In this document: in pieces, positions 9,838 through 23,361 of the stretch
Numbering within the stretch: the stretch's first letter is position 1
Layout of the letters: each line of letters opens with the position of its first letter
Made by a program: the position numbers and the translations under genes
NCBI RefSeq assembly: GCF_019649055.1
Contig: NW_026570242.1
Location: 496,001-560,000, forward strand
Length of the DNA: 64,000 nt
Direction: 5' to 3'
Source of the DNA: Paramacrobiotus metropolitanus
Lineage: Eukaryota > Tardigrada > Eutardigrada > Parachela > Macrobiotidae
The notes under the pieces: model-generated
Database searches by the model: none
Told to the model about the DNA's origin: nothing
Seen by the model: only the letters and a program-made list of their open reading frames with translations

Positions 9838-12822
9838 CAGCCCTGCCGGGCCAAGTTGGGGCAGTTGTACAAAATAAATTCTAAAATACTTGTATTAATC
9901 GTATTGCTTTTATCTTTTAACATAATTAGTTCAACTTTTTATTGCGAATCCAGCACTGTTAAAATCGGTACTTACGGATATGCCTGTAGCGAGCCGATCC
10001 GTGATTTAGGGGGTGGGGTGGTGGTCTGTTTTAGAACGCTTATAATTGCGCTTCTAAAAAAGTCAGCTGGAGATATTTTTTAGTGAAAGTTTTTATAAAC
10101 TATTGAGAGACCCAAAAGGTGTCCATTATAAGTTGGGAGAAGAATCTTGCTCAAAGCGTGCTCGCTGACCGCACAAAATAAGGTGTCGTTCCCATAGACT
10201 CGTATGTTATAACGCACCTTGGCGAGGAGAGGGTTGCCTAGCGCCCCTGGTGTGCTAATCTCGAACGGCTACGTGACAAGTCGTCGCGAGACAGTTCGTC
10301 GCGGGACATTTCGTCGGCGACAGTTCGTTTAAAGGACTTCTGCTCGTGAGACAACTCGTATTTGGACGTTCCGTTTTACGGACATTTCGTTTTCGGATGT
10401 TCGGTTAACGCGACAATTGGTAGCAAACTCCTCGTTGCCAGGCTAGGACATTTCGGCGCACGGACTTTTCGTTGGATGGACTTTTCGTTGTGTGAAATTT
10501 TTTATATTCAAGCCGAATTTAATGACAAATCAGAGTCGCCAAGAAGAAAGTATTAATAAAATATAAAAATAATAAAACCGAAGAGGAAACAGTTAGTAAA
10601 AAATCGTGAAATGAGTTTAACCAACCGCGATCGTTATTGCTCAAAATTACAAAGACTGAGGCATGCAAAAGTTTAATTAACCACACCATAGTTCGACACA
10701 TTAAAGGATTAGCAAACAAAAACATCTTGCTTATGCTAATGAAAACATGCGTAACTGACCGCTCACACAATCAATTCCAGGTTTGCCGCAATGTTTCGCA
10801 AGAATCCGACCTTGTCATGGTTGTTATAGTCCCTGACGATGTTGGCAAAGCGGTCAAACTGGAATTGTGACCTCAAGCTGAAAAGTTGAGGAAATATTTG
10901 TTTACGAGCGACTGTTTCTGAAACTTTGGTTTTGCCACTGAAAAATAGATTTTTGGAATAGATCAGCACTTCTCTGGCATTACAACCAGAAGGCAGAAGG
11001 GAAAGGTATTGTCATCCTTCAAACACGGAGATAATTGAATATCACTGACACTTAAGTGCGATCTGTGTCAGTTGTAACGGCGGGACGCTCCGCCTTCCTG
11101 AGTAGCTGATTCGCTGTTTCTGGGGATTTCCACCCCATTCACTTTCCTGCTGTTTAGACGGATCTGCAGTACAGTTGCACTGACTGCAGATTCCGATTTC
11201 ACCAGTTGGTGGTTTGGTGGTGTGGCGGCAACATCGCCGATAAAGTCGATGTTTCCGGGTCGTCTGTCGAGGATACGCGTGGCGCCCATACGGCCCCGCG
11301 TTATACAGTGTAGCCCAGAAACTATTTTATTTATAAAGTTTCTGTAGTGGTCAAAATGGACTGCGTGACGGAAACTGGGACACCTTTTATCGCTGTCTTG
11401 CAATGAGAAAGTGATTCTGCATTACGATGTCTGCTGTGCACACGTATGATTAATTGATAGACTGTACAGTGTGCGCAGAGAAGCCTGTTCCTTGCTAAAA
11501 TTTCAACCTAAATTAATAATGGCAATCAAGGCTCTCTTGCCTTTCACTCTGTTAATCGTACATAAACTTCAAATACAGACAATTATTATAATATAATTAG
11601 TCACTCAAGTTGCCGGTTAGCCATAATGCACAATTTTCTAATATTTTAACTGCAGAAACCACATAAATATTGAATATTAATATACAGTATTCGTAATAGT
11701 GTTTCTGCAAAACACAGAGCAGTTTTTAGATTTTCCTGCATGTACTTGTTACATGCAAGTACCTAATTGAATAACTGGGTAAGTCTGTTTAATATCTATT
11801 AATAATCGAAATATAACGTTTTCGAAATTTTTAAATATAAGGAATTATTCCATATGTTGGGCTTGTCTAAATGAGAAAAATTTTGAGTGAAACGGCGGCA
11901 TATTCAAGCTAAAATTAAACATTTTCAATTAAAAAACTTGCGAATCCAATTGTCCTCACGACGAAATGTCTGAACTCGAGTTGTCCGTGTGCCCAAATGT
12001 CTGATTACCAGATATCTCGAGACGAAAAGTCTAGCGACGATAAGTCGTTAAACGAACTGTCCCGCGACGAAAAATGGCCGACCAAGTGTCCCGCGACGAG
12101 ATTTTATGCGACGAGTTGGTCGGTCACGTCTCGAACTGCTATTTTCTATGGAAGACACATGGATAACACCAAACAAATTTGATGGTTGGATTGACATCTG
12201 CTGCACAGACAGGGATATGGCTGCGCCGAATAAGTAGAATAAAAAGCCGAGAAAGCTATGGATAAAAAAAGATGCAGTCGCTGTTTGAACACTCTTGAAC
12301 GGAATACCCCGTGCCTATCGTGAGGATAGAGAGACTTATACTAACCCCCAGAACTTCCTGAACAAGATTGTACTAAAAACATTTGCGTCCGGCACCCTGC
12401 GACTATACGGCGAGCATACAGAGGAGGCCATCTTCCAGTTCTCTGGGCCAACATTCGGACTGCAAAGGTCACGCACGCCTGGTTGAAATGGGCTGGTATA
12501 TAGAATAATTCGCAAGAGCACTAAATGGGAAATAGTTTAAAGTTACAGATTTCAGACTGTAACATATACTGAATTTTTAAATGAATTTTAAATAGGACGG
12601 TGCCTAACAAGTATGATGGGTCAAACCACTTTTTCCAGCTAGTCTGCTCTAATTTTTATCCCGCTGTAATTCTAAAACAAGCTTTGAGCATGGAAACCTT
12701 ATATGCAAAAGATGCAGGACATACACAGGTATCATGAAAAGATTTGATAAGTTTTTATTTGGTGACGGATAACTCACGGGAATTTTTAAAAAAAACTGCC
12801 CCAACTTGGCCCGGCAGGGCTG
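9838..12822. mobile_element. TA-flanked inverted-repeat DNA element (Tc1/mariner-type ends), non-autonomous, carrying a nested insertion
   Basis: The two ends are ~30-bp near-perfect terminal inverted repeats beginning CAGCCCTGCCGGGCCAAGTT. Each is bordered by TA (9836-9837 and 12823-12824), as expected of Tc1/mariner-superfamily target duplication. No transposase frame is visible. Of its 2,985 bp, 1,862 bp are a second element (10267-12128) with its own target duplication, so the original element was about 1.1 kb. The ends are directly readable. The superfamily rests on the TA and CAG ends only. Confidence 0.75.
10267..12128. mobile_element. Foldback element with degenerate tandem-repeat inverted ends, nested in the 9838 element
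   Basis: It is flanked by a perfect 8-bp direct repeat TCTCGAAC (10259-10266 and 12129-12136). The left arm (10267-~10500) is a run of degenerate ~12-bp repeats close to GGACATTTCGTCG / GACAGTTCGTCG. The right arm (~11950-12128) carries the same motifs in reverse orientation (CGACGAAAAGTC-like). The outermost bases on both sides read ACGTGAC inward. The interior is AT-rich and has no recognisable transposase. The 8-bp duplication and tandem-repeat arms fit a MULE-like or foldback element. This is a non-autonomous copy. Confidence 0.7.
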
Positions 12823-12824
12823 TA

Positions 12825-15175
12825 TGAATACAATCTTGCAGGCTCTTCTGTTAAACAGAATTCTGACCTCAAGCAGCCGGCTTTACGGATAACATGGGTC
12901 ACTAATAATTTATATTGATGGGATGCACTGTGTACTATGATGTTTGTTATCTGTGTATTTCTGCATGTATTTACTGGACATACTTATAATTACATACTCG
13001 TGCAGATACGCACATGCATGCGCAGAACTCCAGGAATATTATGTGTCGGCCATATATGTGCACCGCACGCACAACCCGAATAAGAATTCCCGTGCAGAAT
13101 ATGGTTGAGTAAACGTACAATTATAAAATACACGAACGAAGAGTTCATCCTTATCGATTTCCGCTGTTGCATTCCGCCTTGCAACGCTAAAATCGCCGCT
13201 GTACTCACTCGGCACTGTGCTTTTGCGTTGGCCAAATGCAGCGCGATGTTTTACACGCTTCATTTGATCCACTTTGTCCTATTTAGTGGGCTACATCATA
13301 ATCCAAAAATCAGCGATCCGCACATATCTGTGAGATGTCCTCCTTAATCAGGATGAGTGTTAAATAAGTAGCGCCCAGTGTATACATGTATTGACGTATG
13401 GGAGTAGGATCATACGCCGGATGTACATACTGGATGCTGACTGTCCGCCTTCCACCTGCAACATAACGGATAATCTAGTCAATCTCTTCTGTGATTTGCT
13501 GTTCTCTTTTACTAGCGATGTAAATGATGTCATAACGCGAAGTCTATATAAGTTCTTGTGATGCCTAATATCGGAATCAGTAGTCTGAGATTTACTTCTG
13601 AGACTGCTTCTAATTACGATTTCCTAGCGTTGTGAACTGTGATGTGAATTGGATAAAGAGACAGCAATACTTGTTCCTTCTGATGTACATGATCGATCCC
13701 GGATTATTGCATAGAATACAGGTTTGCTCGTGACACAATCGTCCTAGCTCTTGCCGATCCTCACAGGACTTACGACCGGAAGTTGTGGTTAGTGTGTTCC
13801 TGAGGGATTCCTGACTTGTGTTCCTGAATCGTTCGTCTTATTTCCACCATAGTTCTTCTGTTACAGTTTGAGAGTACGAGTGCCTACCGATTGAGCATTA
13901 CAGGCGTGGAAGAGTAAAGATTGTTCATGGAGCCTTAAACGGCGTGAACGCTTATACACGACAGTATTGTGCGGGCGTATTAATTTTAAGAGAACTGCAC
14001 AAACTTTGCCGCTTACTTTACAAGTTAGTCTCAGTTGCAGCAATGTAACAGAGTTCTGTCGTGCTGTTGCGAGTTTGATTTAACTTATCAGCTTTTTAAC
14101 TACAACTGTGATTAAATCAACCCGGTTTATCGCAATCTCCAGTGATATATTATGAGACTCGCATGAAGGTACGGGTTTTCGTTAAATGTAAGTACGAGTA
14201 CAATAGGAAAAGTATGCATAATAATTACGGTATTCGTTCTATCATTTCCTCCGGACTTTGTATTCTAGATTTTAAGCTTAGGAAAAACATCGAGTCTATT
14301 TATTTAAATACAGTATCAGTTTTTATTGCCCATAGAACTTTTAGTACAGGCCATGCAGCAAGCCTTCAATGCAAATTATTAATTTTGCACAAGTCTCTTA
14401 CCGGCAACCTCTCTTTATGTGCGTACCAGGTACATGTTAACACTGTGGAATGGAATGTTAACAATAAACTCTGTACCAAAATTTTAATAAACTACAACAG
14501 TTTAATGGAGGACTATTCGCAACGGACAACATAGCAATTTATAACGTGATTCATTTAATTAAACTTATTAAAACTGTCCACATACGTACGGCAGTACGCT
14601 GCGCACGTCTGGTCAAACTGTGACTGTCTAGCACAAAAAAAACTTAATTACGAATATATATAGATAAAACTATATATTTTCAGTAGAAAATGTTTTAGGT
14701 TTCAGTGAGATGGATGCATTTAAGTTCAGTTAAGTACGAGTACAATACAGTAACGTTATCTTGTAAATACCGGCTACTGTTTTATGGTTAATTATGAACT
14801 TATGATTGTATGCTACAGTATGCGCCCCCTTATCGGTCGAAGGTTCCCTGTACTCTTATAATGCGGTTATACGAGTATTTATCGTTAATAATTATGTAAA
14901 CTGCAACTCGTATTCATTAAATTTTGTGTTGGATTGAGTTTGAGTTGTTACGATAAACTTAACATTATGAGATCAACATCCCATTAATTTTATATCAGTC
15001 GGCAGTCGTACCGTAGCTCCAGTTTTATTGTTGATTTATGAAAAGGCATTCCAATAAGAATAGGGTGTTAATTGTTTATCTTAGCGCAGTGAGCTATATT
15101 TTACAGGATTCCATCATCTCGCACGAGCATTTCGATGCCGACCGTCCGTGCGTTTTCGTCTGAGGCTGTGACAGC
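12825..15175. other. Long intergenic region, no supported gene
   Basis: Contains only short frames without domains. Several CGTACTCG/TACAGTA-type motifs recur, but they are scattered across the whole window. I could not define a promoter for RXYLT1 here. Confidence 0.4.
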
Positions 15176-18100
15176 ATGAGACCCCCTTCGAAATGGGGGC
15201 GCCGTAGCAAACGCTGCTTAACACTCTTCTGTCTGGGTTTCGCTATCATCCTGGTCATCGTCCTCATCGGCGTATTCCCCATCGGATGGATCCTCTTCCC
15301 ACCCCGACTCCCTTCCCCCCACCCAGTAGAACCGTCTCCGATGCGGCCGCCATTCCGCCCCCCTTCATCCTCCCCGCCCCGGAGATCGCCCACGACCACG
15401 ACGACCCGGAGCCCTATCCCCACCAGGAACCGGCCGTCCCCGCCGACCCCCATCCCGATTTCACCGTGGACATCTATTCGGACGCGGCCATCGGGATCTA
15501 TCTGTGGCAGCACATCTTCAAAGCCAGCACCACCAGTAAACTGGGGGGCAGCCTGTTGTACGGCTTCCACAAGGTGGACGGGCTGAGTTTTCGCTTCCGC
15601 ACCGGCCCGGCGCTGGCCGCCACCGAGACCATCACCGAGCCGCACGTGGTGCTGGTGGTGAACGGGCGGACGGAGGGGAAAGTGCTGCGGGCGCGGCAGT
15701 GGCTGGAAGTGACGGCGCGCTCGCCCCTGGTGGAGAATGTGGGGCTGGTGCTGCTGGGCAACGAGCAGTGCAATAATGAATGGCTGCTGTGGTATCTGGA
15801 GAGCTCCAAGTATAAGATCCGCGTGGTGTTCATCGTCTACGACAGTACGCTGGTGGATGGGAAGAGAGTCTTTCAGTGGCCGCTCGGTGTGGCCACGTAC
15901 AGGTATGGACTGTGGAGACATGTTTTTGACTGCGTGCTTTTCAGTTTTCATTTTGCACTGCGAATTGTTTTTACAATAAACTTTTATTTATTTCAGCATT
16001 ACGGTTCCAAATTGTAGCATTGCAGTGCTGTTAATTCTTACAGCTATTAATCAGGCATTGGAAACCCATTAATAATTTTTGTTCGGTTTGCGCTCATCGA
16101 CAGCCTTTGGTATTTCGTAATATTTTATTGCAGTTTGTCGACTGTGGTTACCTTTATGAATTTTCTGTTTGTATTTGACGACATTGTGCCGCACGTATTA
16201 TGGTTAAAACGCAATTTTTTAACGTTCAGTTTTTTAAATTTTGATTTATCTGCGAGTACAGTAATTACAAGAAGCGTGAACGTGATTTGATTTTATATCA
16301 GTAATCTTTTGTTTTACAGAAGTATTGCAAATACCTCTTGCTTTGACAAGCAAATCGCATAAAATTTGCTGATCACCTGTTTTTTTCATTAGCAGAAATT
16401 TTTGTTACAAATTCTGATTGAATGCTTTTGAATGTCGGTACCAGTTGAGATTCTCGTATCTTTTCTTTTGCAAATTTGTAATGTATTTCCGTTGTGCATA
16501 AACGGAACATGTGAAATAGTATCCTGATAATTTTAGAGGATTTCCGCTGCTGGAACTGCAGACGGGGGATATTGTCGGGCAGCGGCGCTATTTGTGCCAT
16601 TTCATGGGGACAGTGTACAGGAATAATTCCAGGATGCAGCTGGTGAAGGCCCTGGAAGGCTCAAAGTTTACAGAGAAATGTTATATTAAGGTGAGTTGGT
16701 AAACAGTGGCCGTGTTTAAATATAGATTACGCTGTCAACCGAATGTGCCGGAACGGCAAACATAATATTACGTCTATATTGGTACAGTACTCGTATAATG
16801 GCATTGATACGGCATCTGGGAAAACTGTTCGTCAAAGAATTGAATCCGAAATGATTTTTCGGTAACTATCTGGATTCTGAAAAATTCTACAGTCATGCTT
16901 TTGCTGATAATTTGAACTTTTTAAACTGATGTTGTAGTTTTAAAGCCAAAACAAAAATTTATCGAATTCTGAACAATAACTGCCAGAACACCAGAATTAA
17001 AAAATTGATTCTAATAAAAGGTACTTAATCTGCTTGAGAAATTATGATAATCTATGTGGATTATGAATATTATTAGCTTAGACAATCACTTTAATTTTGC
17101 AGTTATTCCGAAATTGTTCATGTTTTTTGTAATTGCAGATTTTTTAGAGTGCTAGAAAATAGTATAACAATTGGTCCAATAATGCTTTGAAAAAGGTTGT
17201 TTGAACACTTGCAGAACAAAATTAAAAATTTATTTTAGTGTGCCATGTTGAGAATTGTTTCTTATTCTATTTTGCTCTTCGTCTGCACTGTAATGACGCT
17301 GCTCATACCGCTCCAATTGATCCATCTAACTTTTAATTTTCGCCGACCGCCTAATGTCCATTTATATTCGGCGCCAGTGTCTTTTAATAGGCAACTGTAA
17401 ATTTAATGTCTTTTAAAGTTCAATTGCCAAATTTTCCCCGTCCAACGCATCCAGTGTTCGATAAGAGCGGTGTTCGTCGGCTGGGGATTGATTTGTCCAT
17501 TCACAGCTATCGTTGCCGTTCATCTCACCCCATTGACCCATAACGACTCACTGCACAACTATCCCATTCCAGGCCTCTTTACAGAAAAAGCATTCCCTGA
17601 AAACTGAAAACGGCCACAGCCGATCGATTAAGTTATACCGGGATGATTGATTTCAGTCCTCACGGGCAGCGTTGTTACACTTTCGAGTCGGATTATCTAG
17701 GCAAGATTTGTAGTCTTAGCGCAGACAATTTCGGGATGCGTTTCTTGCTTTAGGTGATATTTTCATTGAACGATCGTTTGAAGAAAATTATACGTGGTAT
17801 GCAAGAAAATGGTGGTTTGGTTACAGATACCCAAAATGAATTTTTTATTGGGAACCCATGAGTTCTTTATTAGGGTTAATTCTTTTCGTTAGCGCTTCAT
17901 TTTGATTAAAAAATTCCTGAGCCAAACCAGGGAAAACCTATGCTTTACTATACAAATGTTTGTACATAAGGATCGGAAGTACAGTAATAGAGCATGCATT
18001 TATGTGGTATCATCTGGTATTACGATGGAATTGCACTAAAGCATGAAGTACTACGTACTAACGATAAGTTTAGGAGTATAGATATAGATATGTAATACTG

Positions 18101-19079
18101 TTTCATGAATCATGCTAATACGAGTACAAAGGTATTAACAACATTATTTAAAATTGTACTCTTTGGCCTTTGCCATTAGTTTTAAAACTGAGGGTAAATC
18201 TGAATCTGATTATAGTTTGTTTTGGTTAAGTGGAAAATGAAAGAACCGCTTTCATTAATTATAATTATCGATCATATACATGAAATTTTCATGTTTTTGT
18301 CCAGATCGTATAGTAGTCGGATTTTTCTTTGGTTTCTCTGCACATACTGCTGTATATTTTCATCGTGCAGTTAGTCAGTCAGTCATTAAAATGTGTGTCA
18401 GCTGAATTCCCTACCTGCCGTACCTTTAGACTGCATGCTCGAGTTAGTAAGTAATCGGCTTGATTGCCTACAGGCTGCATGCAAAATCCTGAACGTTTGG
18501 CGATTAAATTAGAGCTAAATTGGTGGCAAAAAGCGAGAAGGGATGAAAAATATGCGTGGTGCGTTCCTGTGTGATCTCTAATGAATTGGGCACAGCGCAC
18601 TGCGTGCTGGAGCGGAAAATACGGCTAACACGCACCGTAAATGTAATTTGCGTAACACCACGGTTTCTGATTACCAGACGCGCTACGAGTGGCCGGAAAG
18701 TGAAACAGAGGACAGCGCATCGGATTACCTGAAAACCCTGGAGACATCGGAGTCGGTGCTGTCACCCCTGGGGATGAACGCGGAATGCTACCGCATCTAC
18801 GAAGCCCTGTCGGTGGGGGCGCTGCCGATCGTTGAGGACCAAAAATCTCCGGGTATGTGTGATTCTCCCTATCGCCTTCTCAAGGAGTTCAATGTGCCTG
18901 CCTATTTTGTGGCCGACTGGGATGAGCTGGAGACCACGCTGGAGTATCTGGCGTCCTTGTCCGAGGAAGAACTGCTGCATCAGCGGCATAAAATCATCAG
19001 ATGGTATGCCAAGTTTCTCCAGCAGATGCGCGACAGATTTGTTAATGTTATTAAACAGACTTTTATAATTCAAAAATGA
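15176..19079 (+). CDS. RXYLT1: Ribitol-5-phosphate xylosyltransferase 1 (RXYLT1/TMEM5), apparent frameshift in exon 1
   Basis: Three exons: 15176-15902, 16537-16690 and 18678-19079, all with GT-AG borders and matching phases. The product is a type II Golgi glycosyltransferase that adds xylose to ribitol phosphate on alpha-dystroglycan. The N-terminus (residues ~15-42) is a signal-anchor helix. The luminal part carries family hallmarks: EQCNNEWLL, VFIVYDS, FQWPLGVATYR at the end of exon 1, YLCHFMGTVY in exon 2, and ECYRIYEAL...PIVED in exon 3. Expected length is ~430 residues, close to the human 443. Oddity: the signal anchor is in one frame from ATG 15176, while everything from about 15300 onward is in another. 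The switch lies in Pro/C-rich DNA with C homopolymers. It is either a one-base sequencing error or a real lesion. Intron 2 (16691-18677) holds nothing I recognise. Confidence 0.88.
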
Positions 19080-19427
19080 ATCTGGGAAGCCGGTGGCTTT
19101 GCTTTTATTGTTTTAATTTGTACATATGGAGGAGGTTGTTTTAGATTTTATTTCGTCATGCATTTCATGTTGTTTGAGTTTAGGCGTGGTATTTAATTTA
19201 TGGGTCACTTTGAATTCAGCAGTGCGGAAAATCGGAAATAATTAAAACCGCAGTTAAATTCGGTCTTTACCATTGCGAACTTGTCTGATACTGTAAAACA
19301 ACTGTAAGGTACAGTATTTCATTAACACTTATGTAAAAATATTTATTCCTAAGTTCAACCATTTCTGCATTTATCAAAATTTAGAAAACGTAATAGCCTA
19401 ATAAAGCCTTCAAAATTTAGTACTGTA

Positions 19428-20363
19428 CAGAGGGTGAGCCACCCACATTGGCACACTGCACAAACTGATTTTTTAAAACTTCCTTTCGTCTACAACAACT
19501 TTTTCAAAAACATTACCCGATAGCCTGAGGTATTTTGTACTTGATAAATTAATCTGAGCTTAGTAAAGGATGCCTTTCAAAATCCAGGAAGAAAAACCTG
19601 GAGCGAGGTAGTAAAACAGTGCGTTTCAAAACTAGAATGCCTTTCGCAAAACAAATTCCTAAAAATCCCCCTTTACCGATCAGTACATACGAAATGCATT
19701 AAAGTGTTAAAGAATCAATGCTCTTCAAGACAAGTGTAATTCGGTTTTGATCAAAGCCATGTTTGAGTTTTTCTGGACGTCGGCTCCCAAAACTGACCGG
19801 AAGTCCAGAAAACATCTGCCATTCTCTAACAAATTGTCCATTCGTCCTGAATTTCATAGAATATCTTCTACAAGCCTGTCTAAATAAATATTTGTTTATA
19901 TCAAAGCGAAATCGGCATCGGCGGTTTTTTTGTCACGAGTTTCCCACTGCAAAGGCCAGCCGCTTCATTGAAAGTGTAAATCCCCAATTTTTTAATACTT
20001 TTGTTTTTTTCCCTCGGGATCCTGAAAAAGGTTTTCACACAACATTATACTTTTTCATATAGCCCTTAAAATCTTCTAAAATTAGGAACTGAATGTGACC
20101 AAAAAAATGCTTGCTTCATTTAATAATCATTTAAAAACAAAAATACAAAGTGAAACGTTTTGTCTGCGTTTTTTTCGCCGGTCGCGGACACTTGTGGTCA
20201 CTTTATGGCACGTGTGCGCAAAATCTTCATGGAAAATTAGTTTTTTTCCGTTCACAGAGAGCTAAGGGAAAAAACTGCATCAGCGGATTTAGCAGGACTT
20301 GAGTCCAAAAGTCACAAATAATTTCCTACCAAAAGTGTGCCAATGTGGGTGGCTCACCCTCTG
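19428..20363. mobile_element. Non-autonomous mariner-like element, 936 bp
   Basis: Terminal inverted repeats of ~28 bp beginning CAGAGGGTGAGCCACCCACA are bordered by TA on both sides (19426-19427 and 20364-20365). This is typical of Tc1/mariner-type insertion. The interior frame at 19763-20062 has no DDE transposase motif that I can see. It sits between RXYLT1 and the CFAP119-like gene. Confidence 0.75.
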
Positions 20364-20722
20364 TAATGCGATTTATGGACGTCGTTTATATTGGGTTTCT
20401 GCTCAAAATACATCACTGTCTTGGAAGCCAACAATCGAAGTGAAGAATTAATCGTCGGAAAAATGCCCAGCAAGGCCATCAACGTTCAAAAATCAAAGCG
20501 CATTAAATCAAAGTACTGTACAGTGTACATACATATTATACAAATGTAGTACAGTATTTTGTATTAGATTTACTGATGTATGACCTTTTATTTAATTCAA
20601 AGCTTATGTGCACGTGGTTCTAAAGCCGATGATGATACTGGTGTTAATATTTAACTCGCTTCATAAACTTCTTCCGGTGACTACAAATTAGTGAACAAAA
20701 AACAATCGGTCGGGCCTATAAA

Positions 20723-23127
20723 ATGCCACCGCAGTCCAAAACGTCCCCGGTTTCGAACGGAGGCAAAGTGTCCGAGCAAGGGAAAAGCAAACCTGGATCC
20801 TCGCAATCTGTAACTCCGCCTCCATCCGGGAAGTTCCCGCGTACAAAGCCAACCACGGACAAACAACGAATCGAAGATGACAGTGTCGCAAAGGTCTGGC
20901 CGAGACTGCATCTGTTCTGTGGGTGTGGTTCTGCAGCATGACCTTTGTGTGTTCGGTTGCAGGAGCGGTTGAGAGTCTTGCGTACTACCCCAAATGAATT
21001 CGGTCTGACATTTGATGACTACAGTGAACTGCTAGGGTGTCCATTACCAGAGCTGTCGAAGTAAGCCTCCACAGTGTAAGTAAACGAAAGGCTTTCGTAG
21101 AAGTATTTACGCTAGAATGATAATGCATTTGTTGTAAGCCATACGTTTTTATAGCGTATGTGCAAAGATCTTCCAGTACCAAAATACCGGAAACAATTAC
21201 AAAAACGTGATGCTGGATCACTTGCATGTTCGTGCAGTTTATGAGCTGCGCGAAATTGTTCAGGATGAGGACACCATGCAGATACTCGTCAATTTATTGC
21301 TGTCACTTTTGGAAAAGCTCAAAGGTATTCTATCTGGTGAAGTATTGTATGTATCAAACCTTTGTATGGCAGTATGCGGGTAGAAAAATTTACTTTTTTG
21401 TGCATGCAGTGGTTATGGAATCAGCATGATTTGGTACTTACAGAAACAGTTTACAATGAATAATTAACAGAAAAGTATTTGACAGAAAAAAATTCGAAGA
21501 ACAGAATTGGTTGTGTTGGTTTTACGATTTAACGCTTAATGTGAAGGAAGTATTCTTCTGCGTATAATTTTGATAAAAATCGATTTAATCTGCGCCAAAA
21601 AAGTTTTCTTTTGACTTTTTTCTGTGGATTGAAAAGTGTTTTGTGATATTTTGGATTTATCCCGCTTATGCGTTGTCCTTGCTGCCTTTTAGAGCCGGAA
21701 CTGGGACACGGTATCGTTGTTCTGATGGGGGAATTTTTCCATGCGTTATTGCACCCTAAGCAGGTTCTGACAATTCAACAGATTATGCAAGTGATGGACA
21801 ATTTTAAAGAGACGTAGGTTCGTCATATTTTGTGATGATCGTCATATTTTATTATTTGTTCGCTTCCAGGTTTTCAGTAATATGCGGATTTTTCGATTAA
21901 TTTCTAGGTTTGTTTATCAGCACCGTCTCATTCGGCACGCACTCACCTTTGAAAGCCAGCCTTTTTTCATCACTGCTCAGGTACATCCAGTGTATGATTA
22001 ATCTGCCCAATAGCATTAGGCGGCATCCATAAATTACGTAACGCAAAAATTCGACATTTTGATACCCCCCTCCCCCTATGTCACCCGTGCTAACAAACTC
22101 AGATCCCCTCCCCTGAGCGCTACGTAACAAATTAAGAACCCCTCCATAGATATAGCACGATGACGTCAGAATCGTAACAAAATTTTGAATACCCCCCTCC
22201 CCCTTTGTAACAACAGTAACGCTTTCAGGACCTCCCCCCTCCCCCAACTTGCGTGACGTAATTTATGGATGCCGCCTTAGCCTTTTGTTATTGCAGTACG
22301 CTTAATGTGTGAACGAACTTCCGGCGATAGCACTGTTTGGTTTTGGAAAAAATTCGCCTAATAAGAGGCAAACCGCTTTCTACAAATCTGAAGTGAATAT
22401 TTTGGTGATTATTGCTTACCTTCCAAAAATATGATTTTCTTAGAGTGATTGACCTTCTACAACTAGTTTACCGTCTGCTATTATGTACGTGCTGTTAATG
22501 TTTGCTTCTTTTTTATCAATTTTTCTGTTGATTTTTCTGTTGGCCGGGTTTTTTAAGCCATTCATCGCACTGCATGTCCCGCCGCAACTTCATACTCCAA
22601 GCCGAAGCGGGATGTTGGCAAGAATTATTTGACTAGGCCGTTGAAAGACCCTTTATGATGCGCTCGTATAAGCATACTTTTACTGGAACTACAGTAAGAA
22701 GTGTGTCTATACTTAACTCCTTTGTTCTTCACAGCTTACAGTGGACTTGCCAAGCGAGCAACTGTCGTCAAAGACTACTCCATTACCATTGGCTGAAGCC
22801 ATCCCAAAGAAAATGAAAAGAGCAGCGACTGTCGAAACCTCCGTTGGTCATGGATTACCGGCTTCCGCGGGAGATGTACCGCCCGTGGAACAGGAGACAG
22901 CGCACACATCTGCCAAAGATAGCGAGCCACAACAAGAGCTACCTAGCAACAAACTACCCGAGTTGCATGCGACCGACGTCGTAATGGAAGAGGAAGTCAT
23001 GCTGGCTGTGCAGAAAGTTGTTGCTTCCAAGTTCAATGCATTTAAGATGGAGGTGGAAAATGCTGTTAAAACTAGAGAGCGACTGTTCAGTGACAAAACC
23101 AATAATATATACGCCAGTAAGATGTGA
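20723..23127 (+). CDS. Six-exon helical protein, CFAP119 (CCDC189)-like candidate
   Basis: Exons 20723-20893, 20963-21060, 21155-21324, 21693-21813, 21908-21980 and 22735-23127 join with consistent phases to exactly 342 codons (341 residues plus stop), so the model is internally sound. The N-terminus is low-complexity Ser/Pro/Lys. Residues ~60-210 are helical and include a block ending VYQHRLIRHALTFE...TVDLP. This resembles the conserved FRHFKLYKYVFTPQVRLDL block of the ciliary protein CFAP119. The C-terminus is acidic with a final predicted helix. The CFAP119 relationship is by pattern only and is tentative; the gene model is strong. Intron 5 holds the MITE at 22019. Confidence 0.7.
22019..22276. 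mobile_element. 258-bp MITE with TTA target duplication
   Basis: Ends are ~22-bp inverted repeats, GGCGGCATCCATAAATTACG inward, flanked by TTA at 22016-22018 and 22277-22279. A 3-bp TTA/TAA duplication is typical of PIF/Harbinger-type elements, so this is tentatively a Harbinger-like MITE. The interior is C-rich short direct repeats (ccccctcccc). It lies in the last intron of the CFAP119-like gene and should be spliced out. Confidence 0.7.
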
Positions 23128-23361
23128 TGTTACTTATTATTTTATTCCACTCTAACGTATTGTAACACCACGGTGCCCGTTTTTTATTGAGATACACAAA
23201 GCGCGATAAAGAACGTTAAAAAAGAATGTTAAAGAACGATATTCGCGGTTAAAAAAATAAAACCAGGCTGCAGACTTGCGATTACAGTTGAAATAGGTCT
23301 CTCGTGTAAATGGAAACAGTCGCATTAAAATTAAAATCTTGTAAAAATAGAACTACCAGTG

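Noticed and set aside
15094-15951. 285-codon minus-strand frame opposite RXYLT1 exon 1
   Set aside because: His/Gln/Gly-rich shadow of the GC-rich coding exon on the other strand. It has no domain.
19763-20062. Possible transposase fragment in the mariner-like element
   Set aside because: No DDE/DDD motifs or helix-turn-helix recognisable. Treated as non-autonomous.
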